A DNA stretch of 38,842 bases from Bacteroidales bacterium (lineage in GTDB: Bacteria; Bacteroidota; Bacteroidia; Bacteroidales; P3): NCBI GenBank assembly GCA_017449975.1, contig JAFSYK010000083.1, positions 1 to 38,842 of the forward strand, written 5' to 3'. Positions 1 through 8,008 of the stretch are shown here, one piece after another (positions within the stretch are counted from its first letter, which is position 1; each line of letters opens with the position of its first letter). A program made the translations under genes and the position numbers. The notes below the pieces were generated by a model. That model saw only the letters and a list, made by a program, of their open reading frames with translations, ran no database searches and was not told the origin of the DNA.

Positions 1-1
1 C

Positions 2-337
2 TGGTACAAGATGACCGCCAAGGCCGGCACCTTTGACGACAACGACCCCATCGGTGTGCTGGATGTCACCATCCTCAGCAACCTCGTCCTCGACAAGGTG
101 CTCGGCATCAAGGACCTCCGCACCGACAAGCGCATCGACTTCGTCGGCGGTATCCGCGGTCTCGGCGAGCTGAAACGTCGCGTCGACAACGGAGAGATGA
201 AGGTCGCCTTCGCCCTCTATCCCGTCAGCATGAAGCAGATCATCGACATTGCCGACACCGGCAACATCATGCCCCCGAAGACCACCTGGTTTGAGCCCAA
301 ACTCCGCTCCGGCCTCGTAATCCACGAGCTCTGCTAA
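2..337 (+). CDS. DUF1015 family protein, C-terminal fragment
   Basis: Partial gene whose 5' end lies outside the window; frame 2 is open from the first bases and begins WYKMTAK. The visible 111 residues match the C-terminal part of the DUF1015 family (proteins of about 400 residues). The conserved tail contains EMKVAFALYPVSMKQIID and MPPKTTWFEPKLRSGL. The family is widespread in Bacteroidota, often beside serine-biosynthesis genes, but its biochemical function is not established. The gene ends in TAA and is followed 13 bases later by a strong hairpin terminator, so it is the last gene of its transcript. The family call is firm; no function is claimed. Confidence 0.85.
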   Translation, partial: WYKMTAKAGTFDDNDPIGVLDVTILSNLVLDKVLGIKDLRTDKRIDFVGGIRGLGELKRRVDNGEMKVAFALYPVSMKQIIDIADTGNIMPPKTTWFEPKLRSGLVIHELC

Positions 338-350
338 CACTCGAACAATC

Positions 351-384
351 AAGTGCTCCCCTTTCCACGAGGGGAGCACTTTTT
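351..384 (+). terminator. Rho-independent terminator after the DUF1015 gene
   Basis: A perfect 11-bp inverted repeat, AGTGCTCCCCT (352-362) and AGGGGAGCACT (370-380), has a 7-base loop and runs into a T-rich tail. It separates the DUF1015 gene from the next gene. Confidence 0.9.
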
Positions 385-408
385 CTTTATCCCAACCCAA
401 TCAAACAA

Positions 409-1914
409 ATGAAAAAGACCATCCTCTCCACCATAGCCATCATCCTGTCGCTCACAGGTCTGTCGCAAGACATCACATTCTCCATGGGCGAAAAAGGAGA
501 TCGTGCCGGATACGATCCCACTACAATCATTGTGGACAAGGCCATCAGCCCCGGCAACTACTACTCTGTAGAACCCAATTACAGTATTTTTAGAAAAACG
601 AAAGGCATCATGGTGCGAGAGCTAACCAAGGATTTTTCCGAGCTGCATCGCGTGGACATACCTAACACCAAAGAAGACGAAATCTACCATGTACATCGCA
701 ATGGAAACCAAATGAACATACTCATTATCCATTGCGACAAGAAGCAATATTCGTTGCGACATGTTGCCGTCGACCTGCTATCGTTCACCATTACCTCTGA
801 CAGTCTGATAATCGATAAAAAAATAGGAAAAAAAGTGTATCCCTATGATTGGTTGGCGATTTCTCCTTCGGGCAACTATCTCGCTTATATCTATGCATTT
901 GTCGACGAGAAAAACGACCAAAGCGAAGTACTAGCCATGGTATTCGACCGTTCCATGAAACGCCGTTGGCAGCGCTTTCTGCCTGTGAGGGCGATCTCTC
1001 AAATACTGGTCACTGATGACGGACGCTTGGCTACGGCAGGGCATTTCAACGACATAGACAACAACACTGCCGTCATCGAGGCCAGCATTTCCGACAGCCT
1101 CAACACCCGTAATGCCTTCTTCAGCACAAAGAATGTTATCGGACAACTGTCACTTCTCAACGTTTATGGCGACAAGCTGCTGATGAGTGCCCTCGAATGT
1201 GACAAAGGCATAGGCTGGGCCGGAGGATTTCTGTCAGGCTTTGTTGTCACCCACGGTGCTGTCTACACAGGTTTTTCTACCTATCTTTTCGATATAGGCG
1301 ACAGTCGGGTGGCGGGCACAGAAAGCCATACTTTCGACAAAGAGGATGCCCGCGTATTCTACAACGAGTCAATCATGTCGAGGATAATCTCGGACGACAT
1401 CAACCTTCTCTCCGCCCGCGCTCAACTCCCATTGACCAATGGTGGTGCTGTGCTCTACGGGCGCACCTGGAAAGAGAAAACCACACGCACCTCAACCGGT
1501 GCAACCAGTTCGACCTACCACTACATGGGGATGCTGCTTGTCAAAGTAGACTCCACGGCTCACATCGTCTGGACACGTCCCATCATGCATAGCAACGGCA
1601 TCAACGCAGACTTCAGTGAGAGTGCAGAGACCGATATAGTGTCGGTAGATAACGACATCATCCTCATCACCAATGAATCGGCCAGTGAGCCGGAGACTTA
1701 CGAACCGAACCAAGCGGCCACCGGCGCTTTCTTAATATCACACGGAGCCATTGCCGCATACCGATTCAGTCCCGAGGGCAATGTCACCAAGAAAATGCTG
1801 ATAGACGAAGGAATTAACATGATCAAGACCCGCCTTCGCCTCCAAGATGACGGCGACTTCACCTTTATCGTAAGCAACGCAAAAGGCCGCATCGCCGAGC
1901 TATCCATTAAATAA
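409..1914 (+). CDS. Secreted protein of unknown function
   Basis: A 501-residue protein starting at an ATG, with a clear signal peptide (MKKTILSTIAIILSLTGLSQ), so it is exported to the periplasm or beyond. I do not recognise the family. There is no evident lipobox, T9SS sorting tail or catalytic motif. The body is rich in alternating beta-type segments and aromatic or aspartate turns (for example YDWLAISPSGNYLAYIYAF), which would suit a beta-propeller-like fold; that is only inference. Codon use looks less GC-rich than in the flanking genes (many A/T third positions, runs of AAA and ATT), so it may have a different history. It is preceded by a terminator and converges on the minus-strand gene ending at 1957. 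Confidence 0.8.
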   Translation: MKKTILSTIAIILSLTGLSQDITFSMGEKGDRAGYDPTTIIVDKAISPGNYYSVEPNYSIFRKTKGIMVRELTKDFSELHRVDIPNTKEDEIYHVHRNGNQMNILIIHCDKKQYSLRHVAVDLLSFTITSDSLIIDKKIGKKVYPYDWLAISPSGNYLAYIYAFVDEKNDQSEVLAMVFDRSMKRRWQRFLPVRAISQILVTDDGRLATAGHFNDIDNNTAVIEASISDSLNTRNAFFSTKNVIGQLSLLNVYGDKLLMSALECDKGIGWAGGFLSGFVVTHGAVYTGFSTYLFDIGDSRVAGTESHTFDKEDARVFYNESIMSRIISDDINLLSARAQLPLTNGGAVLYGRTWKEKTTRTSTGATSSTYHYMGMLLVKVDSTAHIVWTRPIMHSNGINADFSESAETDIVSVDNDIILITNESASEPETYEPNQAATGAFLISHGAIAAYRFSPEGNVTKKMLIDEGINMIKTRLRLQDDGDFTFIVSNAKGRIAELSIK

Positions 1915-1956
1915 GAAACAAACTTACGGAGGCAAAGAATACACATCCCTATGACA

Positions 1957-2868
1957 CTAAAGCCCGCCAAGCGCAGGTGCAATCAACGTGTCGATGATGA
2001 AGGCGTCGTAGATTTGGACGCCGCGTTGGTTCAGGTGGTTGGCGTTGTAGAAATGCAGCGAGTCGTCGAGCGGCACCGGATAATAGTGGTAGTTTCCGTA
2101 TTGCCGCATGGCATCCTGAAAATCGGACAGGTTGGTATAGGAATCGGTGAGCGCCTTCGTGTCGGGCACCTCCAGCAGCAGGTACGGTACGCCCTGCTCT
2201 TTCAGATACGCCACGCAACGGGCCAACGCCTCTTCTTGTTGCGTCACGTTGACGATGGCTTTTGATTCTATCGGCTGCGGCGAGTAGCACTCCATCGGAT
2301 GTTCGACATAGCCTCCCTCGACATAGCCCTCTTCTTCCTCGACAAAATGGCGGAACGACGGCGACAACCCATTGTGCGGCATGGCATAGAGGGCCGTCAT
2401 CAGCACACGCCAGTTGCGGGTGCGCAACGCCATGCGCAGCATCGGCCACGACGGCGGCATGCTGCTGATCATATAGATGGCCGACTCGACACCATCGAGC
2501 ACCATGATGTCGGGATGCACCTCCATGACCACCAACCGTGGGTTGACACGCTGGAGCAAGGTACGCAGCAGCACCTCGGACTGCAACGGCGTCTGATTGG
2601 AGGAACCCAGATTGACGATATGAATGCCACAAGAATCAAAAATGCGCGGGTCGAAGGTGCGGTAGGAATGCGACGAGCCGAGGAAGAGCACGTCGACATC
2701 GCGGACCGTGTCGGTCTCCTTGACCTTTGTGTAGAGGCCGTCGCCCACCTGAAGCAGATAGCTCACATTGCGTAACTTGCCACTGCCGCCCAAGAGAAGG
2801 ATCATTGCCTCGACAAAAAGCAACGAGAGCAGAAGGAATAGGATTGTATTTTTAAGGAAAGGCTTCAA
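1957..2868 (-). CDS. SGNH-hydrolase-like protein, partner of MBOAT acyltransferase
   Basis: 303 residues with an N-terminal membrane anchor (about residues 5-27), then a presumed periplasmic SGNH-like domain. Motifs are the nucleophile-type block LFLGSSHSYR (about 61-70) and a C-terminal HLNQRG block where AlgJ/DltD/AlgX-like families usually carry an Asp-His pair; here the residues before the His are NAN. The start appears to be TTG at 2868, because an in-frame stop lies two codons upstream and the only early ATG (codon 22) would cut into the membrane anchor. It follows the MBOAT gene in the same direction with 72 bases between. Such pairs move acyl groups, commonly acetyl, onto exported polysaccharides: the MBOAT protein carries the group across the membrane and the SGNH protein finishes the transfer. 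The substrate cannot be told from sequence. Confidence 0.75.
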   Translation of the reverse strand: MKPFLKNTILFLLLSLLFVEAMILLLGGSGKLRNVSYLLQVGDGLYTKVKETDTVRDVDVLFLGSSHSYRTFDPRIFDSCGIHIVNLGSSNQTPLQSEVLLRTLLQRVNPRLVVMEVHPDIMVLDGVESAIYMISSMPPSWPMLRMALRTRNWRVLMTALYAMPHNGLSPSFRHFVEEEEGYVEGGYVEHPMECYSPQPIESKAIVNVTQQEEALARCVAYLKEQGVPYLLLEVPDTKALTDSYTNLSDFQDAMRQYGNYHYYPVPLDDSLHFYNANHLNQRGVQIYDAFIIDTLIAPALGGL

Positions 2869-2875
2869 AGATTAG

Positions 2876-2906
2876 TAGTTAAGTAGACAGTAGTTAAGTA
2901 GTTAAG
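2876..2906. repeat. Short tandem array, 8-bp word TAGTTAAG
   Basis: TAGTTAAG occurs at 2876-2883, 2891-2898 and 2899-2906, with a 7-base variant (TAGACAG) between the first two. It fills much of the gap between the MBOAT and SGNH genes. Confidence 0.75.
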
Positions 2907-2940
2907 GCAAATGCAAAGGCAATAATAAGGGATTAGTGCG

Positions 2941-4365
2941 TTAGAATTGGAAGTAGATGAAAGGCATTTCGCTGGTTTGCATATAGGCAAGGATAATGAA
3001 GATGACCGACATGTAGCACAGCCAGCGGAGCCAACGGCGGTGCGGCTGACGGCAGAACTCATGCTCCTGGTCGCGGTTGCACCATTCCACCACAAGCAGG
3101 ATCAGCAGTGCGGGAATCAGAAACGGAAAGTCGCCATTGGTGGGCGACAGGAACTGTCCCCCTCTGACCATGCCGGCAAAATAATGTCCCGTGAATGACA
3201 GCGACGGCGAACGGAAGATGACCCACCCCACCGTAGCCAGCACGAAGGTCAGCAACATACGCCCCACTTCGCCCCACGACGGCAGGCGACGTTCCGCCGC
3301 CACGGTGTCGCGAAAACGACGGTTGCGACCCAGCAGTATGAGTGGCATAAAGAGCAAGGCATGGAAGAAGCCCCAAGCCAGGAAGGTCCAGTTGGCGCCA
3401 TGCCAGAAACCACTCACCAAGAAGATAATCATGGTGTTGAGCACAACACGCAAGCGACTCACACGGCTGCCGCCCAGCGGGATATAGAGGTAGTCGCGAA
3501 ACCACGAGGTCAGCGAGATGTGCCACCGCCGCCAGAATTCGGCAATGTCGCGACTGAAATAGGGAACGTTGAAATTGCGCCGCAGCCGGATGCCAAACAA
3601 TTTGGAACAGCCGATGGCGATGTCGCTGTACCCCGAGAAGTCGCCATAAATCTGGAACGAGAAAAGCACGGCGGCGACAATCAGCGTGGCGCCTCCATAG
3701 AGCGAGGGGTCTGCATAGACCTGGTCGACGTAGACCGCGCAGCCGTCGGCCACAATCAGCTTCTTGAAGAAACCCCACAGCATCTGGCGCAGTCCGTCGA
3801 CGGCCAAGGCATAGTCGAAACGGCGCGACCGCTCGAACTGGGGCAGTAGACTGGAGGCGCGCTCGATGGGTCCCGCCACCAGCTGCGGGAAGAAGCTGAC
3901 ATAGGCGAAGAACGCCACAACATCGCGCGTGGGCTTTATCGTGCCACGATAGACATCGATGGAGTAGCTCAGCGCCTGGAAGGTATAGAACGAGATGCCT
4001 ACCGGCAGCACCAGATGGAGCAGCAGCGCATCGGATCGGCCGCCAAGGAACAGGTCGGCAAACGACCGGGCAAAGAAGTCATAGTATTTGAAGAGGCCCA
4101 ATATCGTCAGGTTGATGGCGATGTTGGTCCACATAACCACCTTGTCGCGCCGCTGGCGACGGCCGTCCATCAGGATGCCGCTCAGCCACGAGCAACCAGA
4201 CGTGAAAGCTATCAGCAGCAGGAAACGCCAATCCCAACAGCCGTAGAAGAAATAGGACGCTGTCAACACAAACAGATTCTGCCAACGCAAAGAGCGCCGT
4301 AGCAACCAGTAAACGGCGAAGACCACCGGCAGAAAGAGGGCAAACGACAGCGAGTTGAAAAGCAT
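2941..4365 (-). CDS. MBOAT family O-acyltransferase (AlgI-like)
   Basis: 474 residues from the ATG at 4365; an upstream TTG at 4377 would add only four residues and falls in the promoter. It is a polytopic membrane protein (about ten hydrophobic segments) of the membrane-bound O-acyltransferase family, PatA/AlgI branch. Diagnostic blocks are FWRRWHISLTSWFRDYLYIP (about 277-296) and SGFWHGANWTFLAWG (about 318-332) with the family's catalytic His at about 322, plus FFPQLVAGPIER (about 158-169). In this family the protein moves an acyl group across the inner membrane for O-acylation of a cell-surface polymer. The SGNH-like gene downstream is the expected partner. A TAnnTTTG promoter element sits only nine bases ahead of the ATG. 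Confidence 0.93.
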   Translation of the reverse strand: MLFNSLSFALFLPVVFAVYWLLRRSLRWQNLFVLTASYFFYGCWDWRFLLLIAFTSGCSWLSGILMDGRRQRRDKVVMWTNIAINLTILGLFKYYDFFARSFADLFLGGRSDALLLHLVLPVGISFYTFQALSYSIDVYRGTIKPTRDVVAFFAYVSFFPQLVAGPIERASSLLPQFERSRRFDYALAVDGLRQMLWGFFKKLIVADGCAVYVDQVYADPSLYGGATLIVAAVLFSFQIYGDFSGYSDIAIGCSKLFGIRLRRNFNVPYFSRDIAEFWRRWHISLTSWFRDYLYIPLGGSRVSRLRVVLNTMIIFLVSGFWHGANWTFLAWGFFHALLFMPLILLGRNRRFRDTVAAERRLPSWGEVGRMLLTFVLATVGWVIFRSPSLSFTGHYFAGMVRGGQFLSPTNGDFPFLIPALLILLVVEWCNRDQEHEFCRQPHRRWLRWLCYMSVIFIILAYMQTSEMPFIYFQF

Positions 4366-4374
4366 AATAGATTG

Positions 4375-4382
4375 CAAAAGTA
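4375..4382 (-). promoter_or_regulatory. Bacteroidota -7 promoter element for MBOAT gene
   Basis: Reading on the minus strand, TACTTTTG matches the Bacteroides -7 consensus TAnnTTTG. Its last base is only nine bases before the ATG at 4365, so the transcript would have almost no 5' leader. No clear TTTG box is visible 20 bases upstream. Confidence 0.6.
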
Positions 4383-4432
4383 CAGATTTTCTCCCGCCTA
4401 TGAAGAAAAAAACGTATCATTGCAAATTGAAA

Positions 4433-4467
4433 GGTTATGGGTTAGCGGTTATAGATAATTGAGAATA
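4433..4467. repeat. Short tandem array, GGTTATN heptamers, upstream of hydE
   Basis: Five contiguous 7-base words run GGTTATG, GGTTAGC, GGTTATA, GATAATT, GAGAATA and end six bases before the hydE ATG. The 19 bases at 4447-4465 are identical to 9553-9571, upstream of the DUF3857 gene. Confidence 0.75.
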
Positions 4468-4473
4468 TAAAAA

Positions 4474-5529
4474 ATGAATACCATAATAGACAGCATTGAT
4501 CATATCCGTGAGGAGCGTGACATCAGCCGCGAGGTGCTGGAGCAGCTACTGACCACCGACGATGCGGAGGTGGTGGAGTACCTGCGCAAGAGTGCACGCG
4601 ACGTTGCCGACAGCATGTATGGCAAGCGTATCTTACTGCGGGGTCTCATCGAGATTTCCAGCCACTGCAAAAACGACTGTCTCTACTGCGGACTGCGCCG
4701 CAGCAACCGCGAGGCGGTACGCTACCGACTGACGGAAGAGGAAATCTACGACTGCTGCGAGCAGGGCTACCGACTGGGATTCCGCACCTTTGTGATGCAG
4801 GGTGGCGAGGACGGCTGGTTCAACGACGAACGCATGTGCCGCATTGTGCGCACCGTGCGCCAGCAATACCCCGACTGCGCCATCACGCTGTCGTTGGGCG
4901 AACGCAGTCGTGAGAGCTACCAAGCCCTCTACGACGCCGGCGCCAACCGCTACCTGCTGCGTCACGAGACCGCCGACGCCGAGCACTACGCCCGTCTGCA
5001 CCCCGCCGAGATGTCGTGGCAGCACCGCATCGACTGTCTCCACGCGCTGAAAGAGATTGGCTACCAGGTAGGTTGCGGTTTCATGGTAGGGTCGCCCTAC
5101 CAGACCTTCGACACCTTATACAAAGACCTGCAATTCTTACGGTCGTTCCAACCGCACATGGTGGGCATCGGTCCCTTCATCGCGGCACACAACACCCCCT
5201 TCGCCGATCAGCCCAACGGCAAGGTGAGTTACACGCTGCGGCTGCTCTCCATCATCCGACTGCTGCTGCCCAACGTGCTGCTGCCCGCCACCACGGCGCT
5301 GGGCACGCTGCATCCCAGGGGACGCGAGCAGGGCATCCTGCACGGCGCCAACGTGGTGATGCCCAACCTGTCGCCCCGCGAGCACCGCAAAGACTACGCC
5401 ATCTACGACAACAAGATATGCACCGGCGACGAAGCCGCCGAATGTCGCTCCTGCATGGAGATGCGGATGCGGGTCATCGGCTACGAGACCGTTGTGGACA
5501 GAGGGGACCACTTGGGAATTGAGAGTTGA
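4474..5529 (+). CDS. hydE: [FeFe]-hydrogenase maturation radical SAM protein HydE
   Basis: 351 residues, the usual HydE length. It is a radical SAM enzyme acting with HydG and HydF to build the di-iron subcluster of the [FeFe]-hydrogenase H-cluster in the cytoplasm. The SAM-cluster motif HCKNDCLYCG supplies Cys65, Cys69 and Cys72. The secondary-cluster motif CX7CX2C seen in many HydE proteins is also present near the C-terminus (CTGDEAAECRSC). The barrel motifs GLRRSN and VMQGGEDG support HydE rather than the related biotin synthase. The last codons (Ile-Glu-Ser-stop) lie inside a heptamer array, so the C-terminus is array-derived. hydG lies about 8 kb downstream on the same strand; hydF and the hydrogenase are not in the window. 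Confidence 0.95.
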   Translation: MNTIIDSIDHIREERDISREVLEQLLTTDDAEVVEYLRKSARDVADSMYGKRILLRGLIEISSHCKNDCLYCGLRRSNREAVRYRLTEEEIYDCCEQGYRLGFRTFVMQGGEDGWFNDERMCRIVRTVRQQYPDCAITLSLGERSRESYQALYDAGANRYLLRHETADAEHYARLHPAEMSWQHRIDCLHALKEIGYQVGCGFMVGSPYQTFDTLYKDLQFLRSFQPHMVGIGPFIAAHNTPFADQPNGKVSYTLRLLSIIRLLLPNVLLPATTALGTLHPRGREQGILHGANVVMPNLSPREHRKDYAIYDNKICTGDEAAECRSCMEMRMRVIGYETVVDRGDHLGIES

Positions 5530-5548
5530 GAATTGAGAGTTGATATTA
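5514..5548. repeat. Heptamer array overlapping the hydE stop codon
   Basis: Five 7-base words (GGGAATT, GAGAGTT, GAGAATT, GAGAGTT, GATATTA) begin inside the last codons of hydE, contain its TGA stop (5527-5529), and run up to the terminator. It is the same word class, on the opposite strand, as the TCTCAAT array at 25998 and the array at 37693. Confidence 0.75.
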
Positions 5549-5549
5549 T

Positions 5550-5579
5550 GTGAATGGTGCCACCATTCACTTTTTTTTT
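5550..5579 (+). terminator. Rho-independent terminator of hydE
   Basis: Inverted repeat GTGAATGG (5550-5557) and CCATTCAC (5563-5570) with a 5-base loop, followed directly by nine T residues. Confidence 0.9.
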
Positions 5580-5581
5580 GT

Positions 5582-5589
5582 TACCTTTG
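5582..5589 (+). promoter_or_regulatory. Bacteroidota -7 promoter element for mscS-like gene
   Basis: TACCTTTG matches TAnnTTTG and lies directly after the hydE terminator, 43 bases before the MscS ATG. The -33 box is not clear. Confidence 0.6.
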
Positions 5590-5632
5590 CAGTTATTGTT
5601 TTTTTGACTGTTAAACTCATTTTATTTCAGAT

Positions 5633-6727
5633 ATGCTACTTTTAGATGACAACACCACTTCGTTGATAGCCGCGACGGCGATGCAGAGTGACGCCAGCAC
5701 GGTGCCGCCACCTGCCGATGACGAGTTCACCCAGATGATGCAGACCCGCGACAGCATCCACAACGCCCTCAAGGACAGCCTTAAAGGCATGGATATCAAC
5801 GACCTCAAGGCCGTTGTCTCGGGCGAGAACACCATCCTGCAGGACGGTGTCCGCGAGCTCACCCAGCTGACCGTCCAATTCATCCCCAGGCTTCTGGTGG
5901 CCATCCTCATCCTCTGGATAGGATTCAAGCTCACCAAGATGCTCAAGAAAATCATTATCCGAGCCCTCGACAAGCGCAACGCCGACGCTTCGCTCAAAAG
6001 CTTCCTCGGATCGCTGTCCGATGTGCTGCTCAAGGCAATGATTATCTTCATGGCAATGGATGTCGTCGGCATCAAAGCCACCTCGTTCATCGCCCTACTG
6101 GGTGCCATGGGATTGGCCATCGGTATGGCGTTGCAAGGTACCCTGCAGAACTTCGCCGGCGGTGTCATCATCCTGCTGATGAAGCCCTTCAAGGTGGACG
6201 ACTATATCGAATGCGGCCCCTACAAGGGTTATATCAAAGAGATACGCATCTTCCACACCTTCATGCGTCCTTTCAACGGGCGTACCATCATCATCCCCAA
6301 CAGCGAGCTGGCTACCAAGAGCCTGATCAACCACACCAAGGAACCCATCATCCGACTGGATGTGGTGGCCAGCGTGGCCTACGGCACCGACCTTAAGAAA
6401 GCCAAAGAGGTGCTGTGGGAGGTCGTCAACAACGAGCCGCTCATCGTGCACGAACCCAAAGCCCCGACGATAGCCGTCAGCGAACTGAACAACAGTTCGG
6501 TAGACATCACCTTGTGGCTCTGGACGACAGTGGAGGACTACTGGGAGCTGTGGAAACATATCCGCGAAGACATCTACATCGCCTTCAACAATGCCGGCGT
6601 GGAGATACCGTTCCCGCAGGTAACCGTGCACCAGCCCGCAGAGAAGCCTGCAATACGCATGGAGCCGCGCGCCGCTGTAGAACGCCACAGCTCCGTGGAA
6701 GGCGAACGGATTGGAACGGGGGATTGA
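5633..6727 (+). CDS. MscS-family small-conductance mechanosensitive channel
   Basis: 364 residues from the ATG at 5633. MscS channels open on membrane tension to release solutes during osmotic downshock. The N-terminal ~80 residues are an unusual polar extension. Membrane segments follow at about 83-103 (FIPRLLVAILILWIGFKL) and 125-150, then the pore helix block GAMGLAIGMALQGTLQNF with the Gly/Ala packing typical of MscS TM3. The beta-domain block GRTIIIPNSELA confirms the family. A ~35-residue charged tail follows the cytoplasmic cage. It has its own promoter and lies between hydE and the envelope genes, with no functional link visible. Confidence 0.93.
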   Translation: MLLLDDNTTSLIAATAMQSDASTVPPPADDEFTQMMQTRDSIHNALKDSLKGMDINDLKAVVSGENTILQDGVRELTQLTVQFIPRLLVAILILWIGFKLTKMLKKIIIRALDKRNADASLKSFLGSLSDVLLKAMIIFMAMDVVGIKATSFIALLGAMGLAIGMALQGTLQNFAGGVIILLMKPFKVDDYIECGPYKGYIKEIRIFHTFMRPFNGRTIIIPNSELATKSLINHTKEPIIRLDVVASVAYGTDLKKAKEVLWEVVNNEPLIVHEPKAPTIAVSELNNSSVDITLWLWTTVEDYWELWKHIREDIYIAFNNAGVEIPFPQVTVHQPAEKPAIRMEPRAAVERHSSVEGERIGTGD

Positions 6728-6745
6728 GAAGTTTTAAGGGTGGAT

Positions 6746-6773
6746 AGTAAAAAGTAAACACTAAAAACTAAAA
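6746..6773. repeat. Heptamer array AGTAAAA/ACTAAAA
   Basis: Four contiguous 7-base words: AGTAAAA, AGTAAAC, ACTAAAA, ACTAAAA. It lies in the gap after the MscS stop and is followed within six bases by a 9-bp array. Confidence 0.7.
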
Positions 6774-6778
6774 AATTA

Positions 6779-6832
6779 TTAGACCAATTAGACTAATTAG
6801 ACCAATGGGACCAATTAGACCTATTAGTCAAC
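6779..6832. repeat. 9-bp tandem array, word TTAGACCAA
   Basis: Six contiguous nonamers start at 6779, 6788, 6797, 6806, 6815 and 6824; the first three are TTAGACCAA, TTAGACTAA, TTAGACCAA and the sixth is divergent. The same word class occurs at 13291-13335 and 18378-18413. The array ends 18 bases before the next ATG. Confidence 0.85.
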
Positions 6833-6850
6833 TCACTTGTCAGAGAATTT

Positions 6851-8005
6851 ATGAAGAATAGACGCCTCTTTTGGGCTTTTAGTTTGGGTCTTTTGCTTTT
6901 CTCCGTTCCGACAAAAGCGGAGGGGTTGCTGCACGAAAATGCATTTGTGTCGCTGCTCACCTGCGGGGCAGGATCGGAGGTGGAGAGTTACTTCGGTCAC
7001 ACCGCCATCCGTGTGTGTGACACGTCACAGGGCATCGACCTCGTCTATAACTACGGCACCTACGACTTCGACCAACCCCATTTCTACTGGACCTTCGCCC
7101 GCGGCAATCTCAACTACTGCCTGAGTCGCACGACCTATTGGGCCTTCCTGCAAACCTACACCTACGAACAACGAGCCGTCTACGAACAGCGCCTCAACCT
7201 CACCCAGCAACAGCGCGACAACATGTTTGTGTTGTTGGAGAACAACTACCATCCCGACTACCGCTACTATCGCTACGATTTCTTCCGCGACAACTGCGCC
7301 ACGCGTCCGCGCGACATCCTCGAATCCGCCTTGGGACACCGCAGCCTGCATTATGCCGAGCCCCTCTCCCCCACCTCCTACCGCGACGTGCTGTATGCTT
7401 CGACGGAAGAGCACCTGTGGTGGCGGCTGGCCTTCGACATCGTGCTGGGCATCCCCACCGACCACCGCTGCGACGGCCGTGAGCTGATGTTCGCCCCGTT
7501 GCTGCTCATGCAGCAAGTCGCCACCGAGACCACCGGCAACGGACAGCCGCTAGCCGCCGAACGGCAACAGATACTGCCCGAACACCCTGCAACCGATGGC
7601 TGGCAGGCCTCGCCATTGATGCTGGCGTGGTGCCTGATGCTGGTGGTGTTGGCACTCACGATGCTGTCGTTCCGCTACGGATGGACGCTACGTTGGCTGG
7701 ACATCATCCTCTACGGTGCCGCATTCCTCGTGGCACTGCTGCTGCTCTTCCTGTGGCTGGGCACCAATCACCGCTACACGGAATGGAACCTGAACCTGCT
7801 GTGGGCGTCGCCTCTCTGGCTCTATTTCCTCATCCGCGGCGCAAAGAGTCGGCCGTGGCTCATCGTCGTTCAGCTGGCATTGCTGCTGTTGGCGTTGCTG
7901 ACAGCCCTCGTTGGCTGGCCGCAGCACCTGAACAGTGCTGTGATACCCATCACGCTGGTGTTCTTTATCCGCCTTATCGCCCTTTCACGACAAAAACAAC
8001 AATAA
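6851..8005 (+). CDS. DUF4105 / Lnb-like membrane protein
   Basis: 384 residues: an N-terminal signal segment (about 5-23), an extracytoplasmic DUF4105 (Lnb_N) domain (about 30-230), then about five membrane segments (about 255-375). Family motifs are YFGHTAIRV (about 45-53), with a conserved His, and FRDNCATRPRDIL (about 145-157), with a conserved Cys; these are the likely catalytic pair. Proteins of this architecture in Bacteroides include Lnb, reported as a lipoprotein N-acyltransferase that adds the third acyl chain to lipoproteins in organisms lacking Lnt. The family call is firm, but equivalence to Lnb is inference because Bacteroidota carry several DUF4105 paralogs. The next gene starts three bases after the stop, implying co-transcription. 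Confidence 0.85.
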   Translation: MKNRRLFWAFSLGLLLFSVPTKAEGLLHENAFVSLLTCGAGSEVESYFGHTAIRVCDTSQGIDLVYNYGTYDFDQPHFYWTFARGNLNYCLSRTTYWAFLQTYTYEQRAVYEQRLNLTQQQRDNMFVLLENNYHPDYRYYRYDFFRDNCATRPRDILESALGHRSLHYAEPLSPTSYRDVLYASTEEHLWWRLAFDIVLGIPTDHRCDGRELMFAPLLLMQQVATETTGNGQPLAAERQQILPEHPATDGWQASPLMLAWCLMLVVLALTMLSFRYGWTLRWLDIILYGAAFLVALLLLFLWLGTNHRYTEWNLNLLWASPLWLYFLIRGAKSRPWLIVVQLALLLLALLTALVGWPQHLNSAVIPITLVFFIRLIALSRQKQQ

Positions 8006-8008
8006 AAT

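Noticed and set aside
4366-4377. Upstream TTG start for the MBOAT gene
   Set aside because: It adds only Met-Gln-Ser-Ile, lies next to the -7 element and would leave no leader; the ATG at 4365 gives the normal MBOAT N-terminus MLFNSLSF.
5514-5548. Insertion sequence ends or transposon inverted repeats
   Set aside because: No transposase, no terminal inverted repeats with an internal segment and no target duplications at any array.
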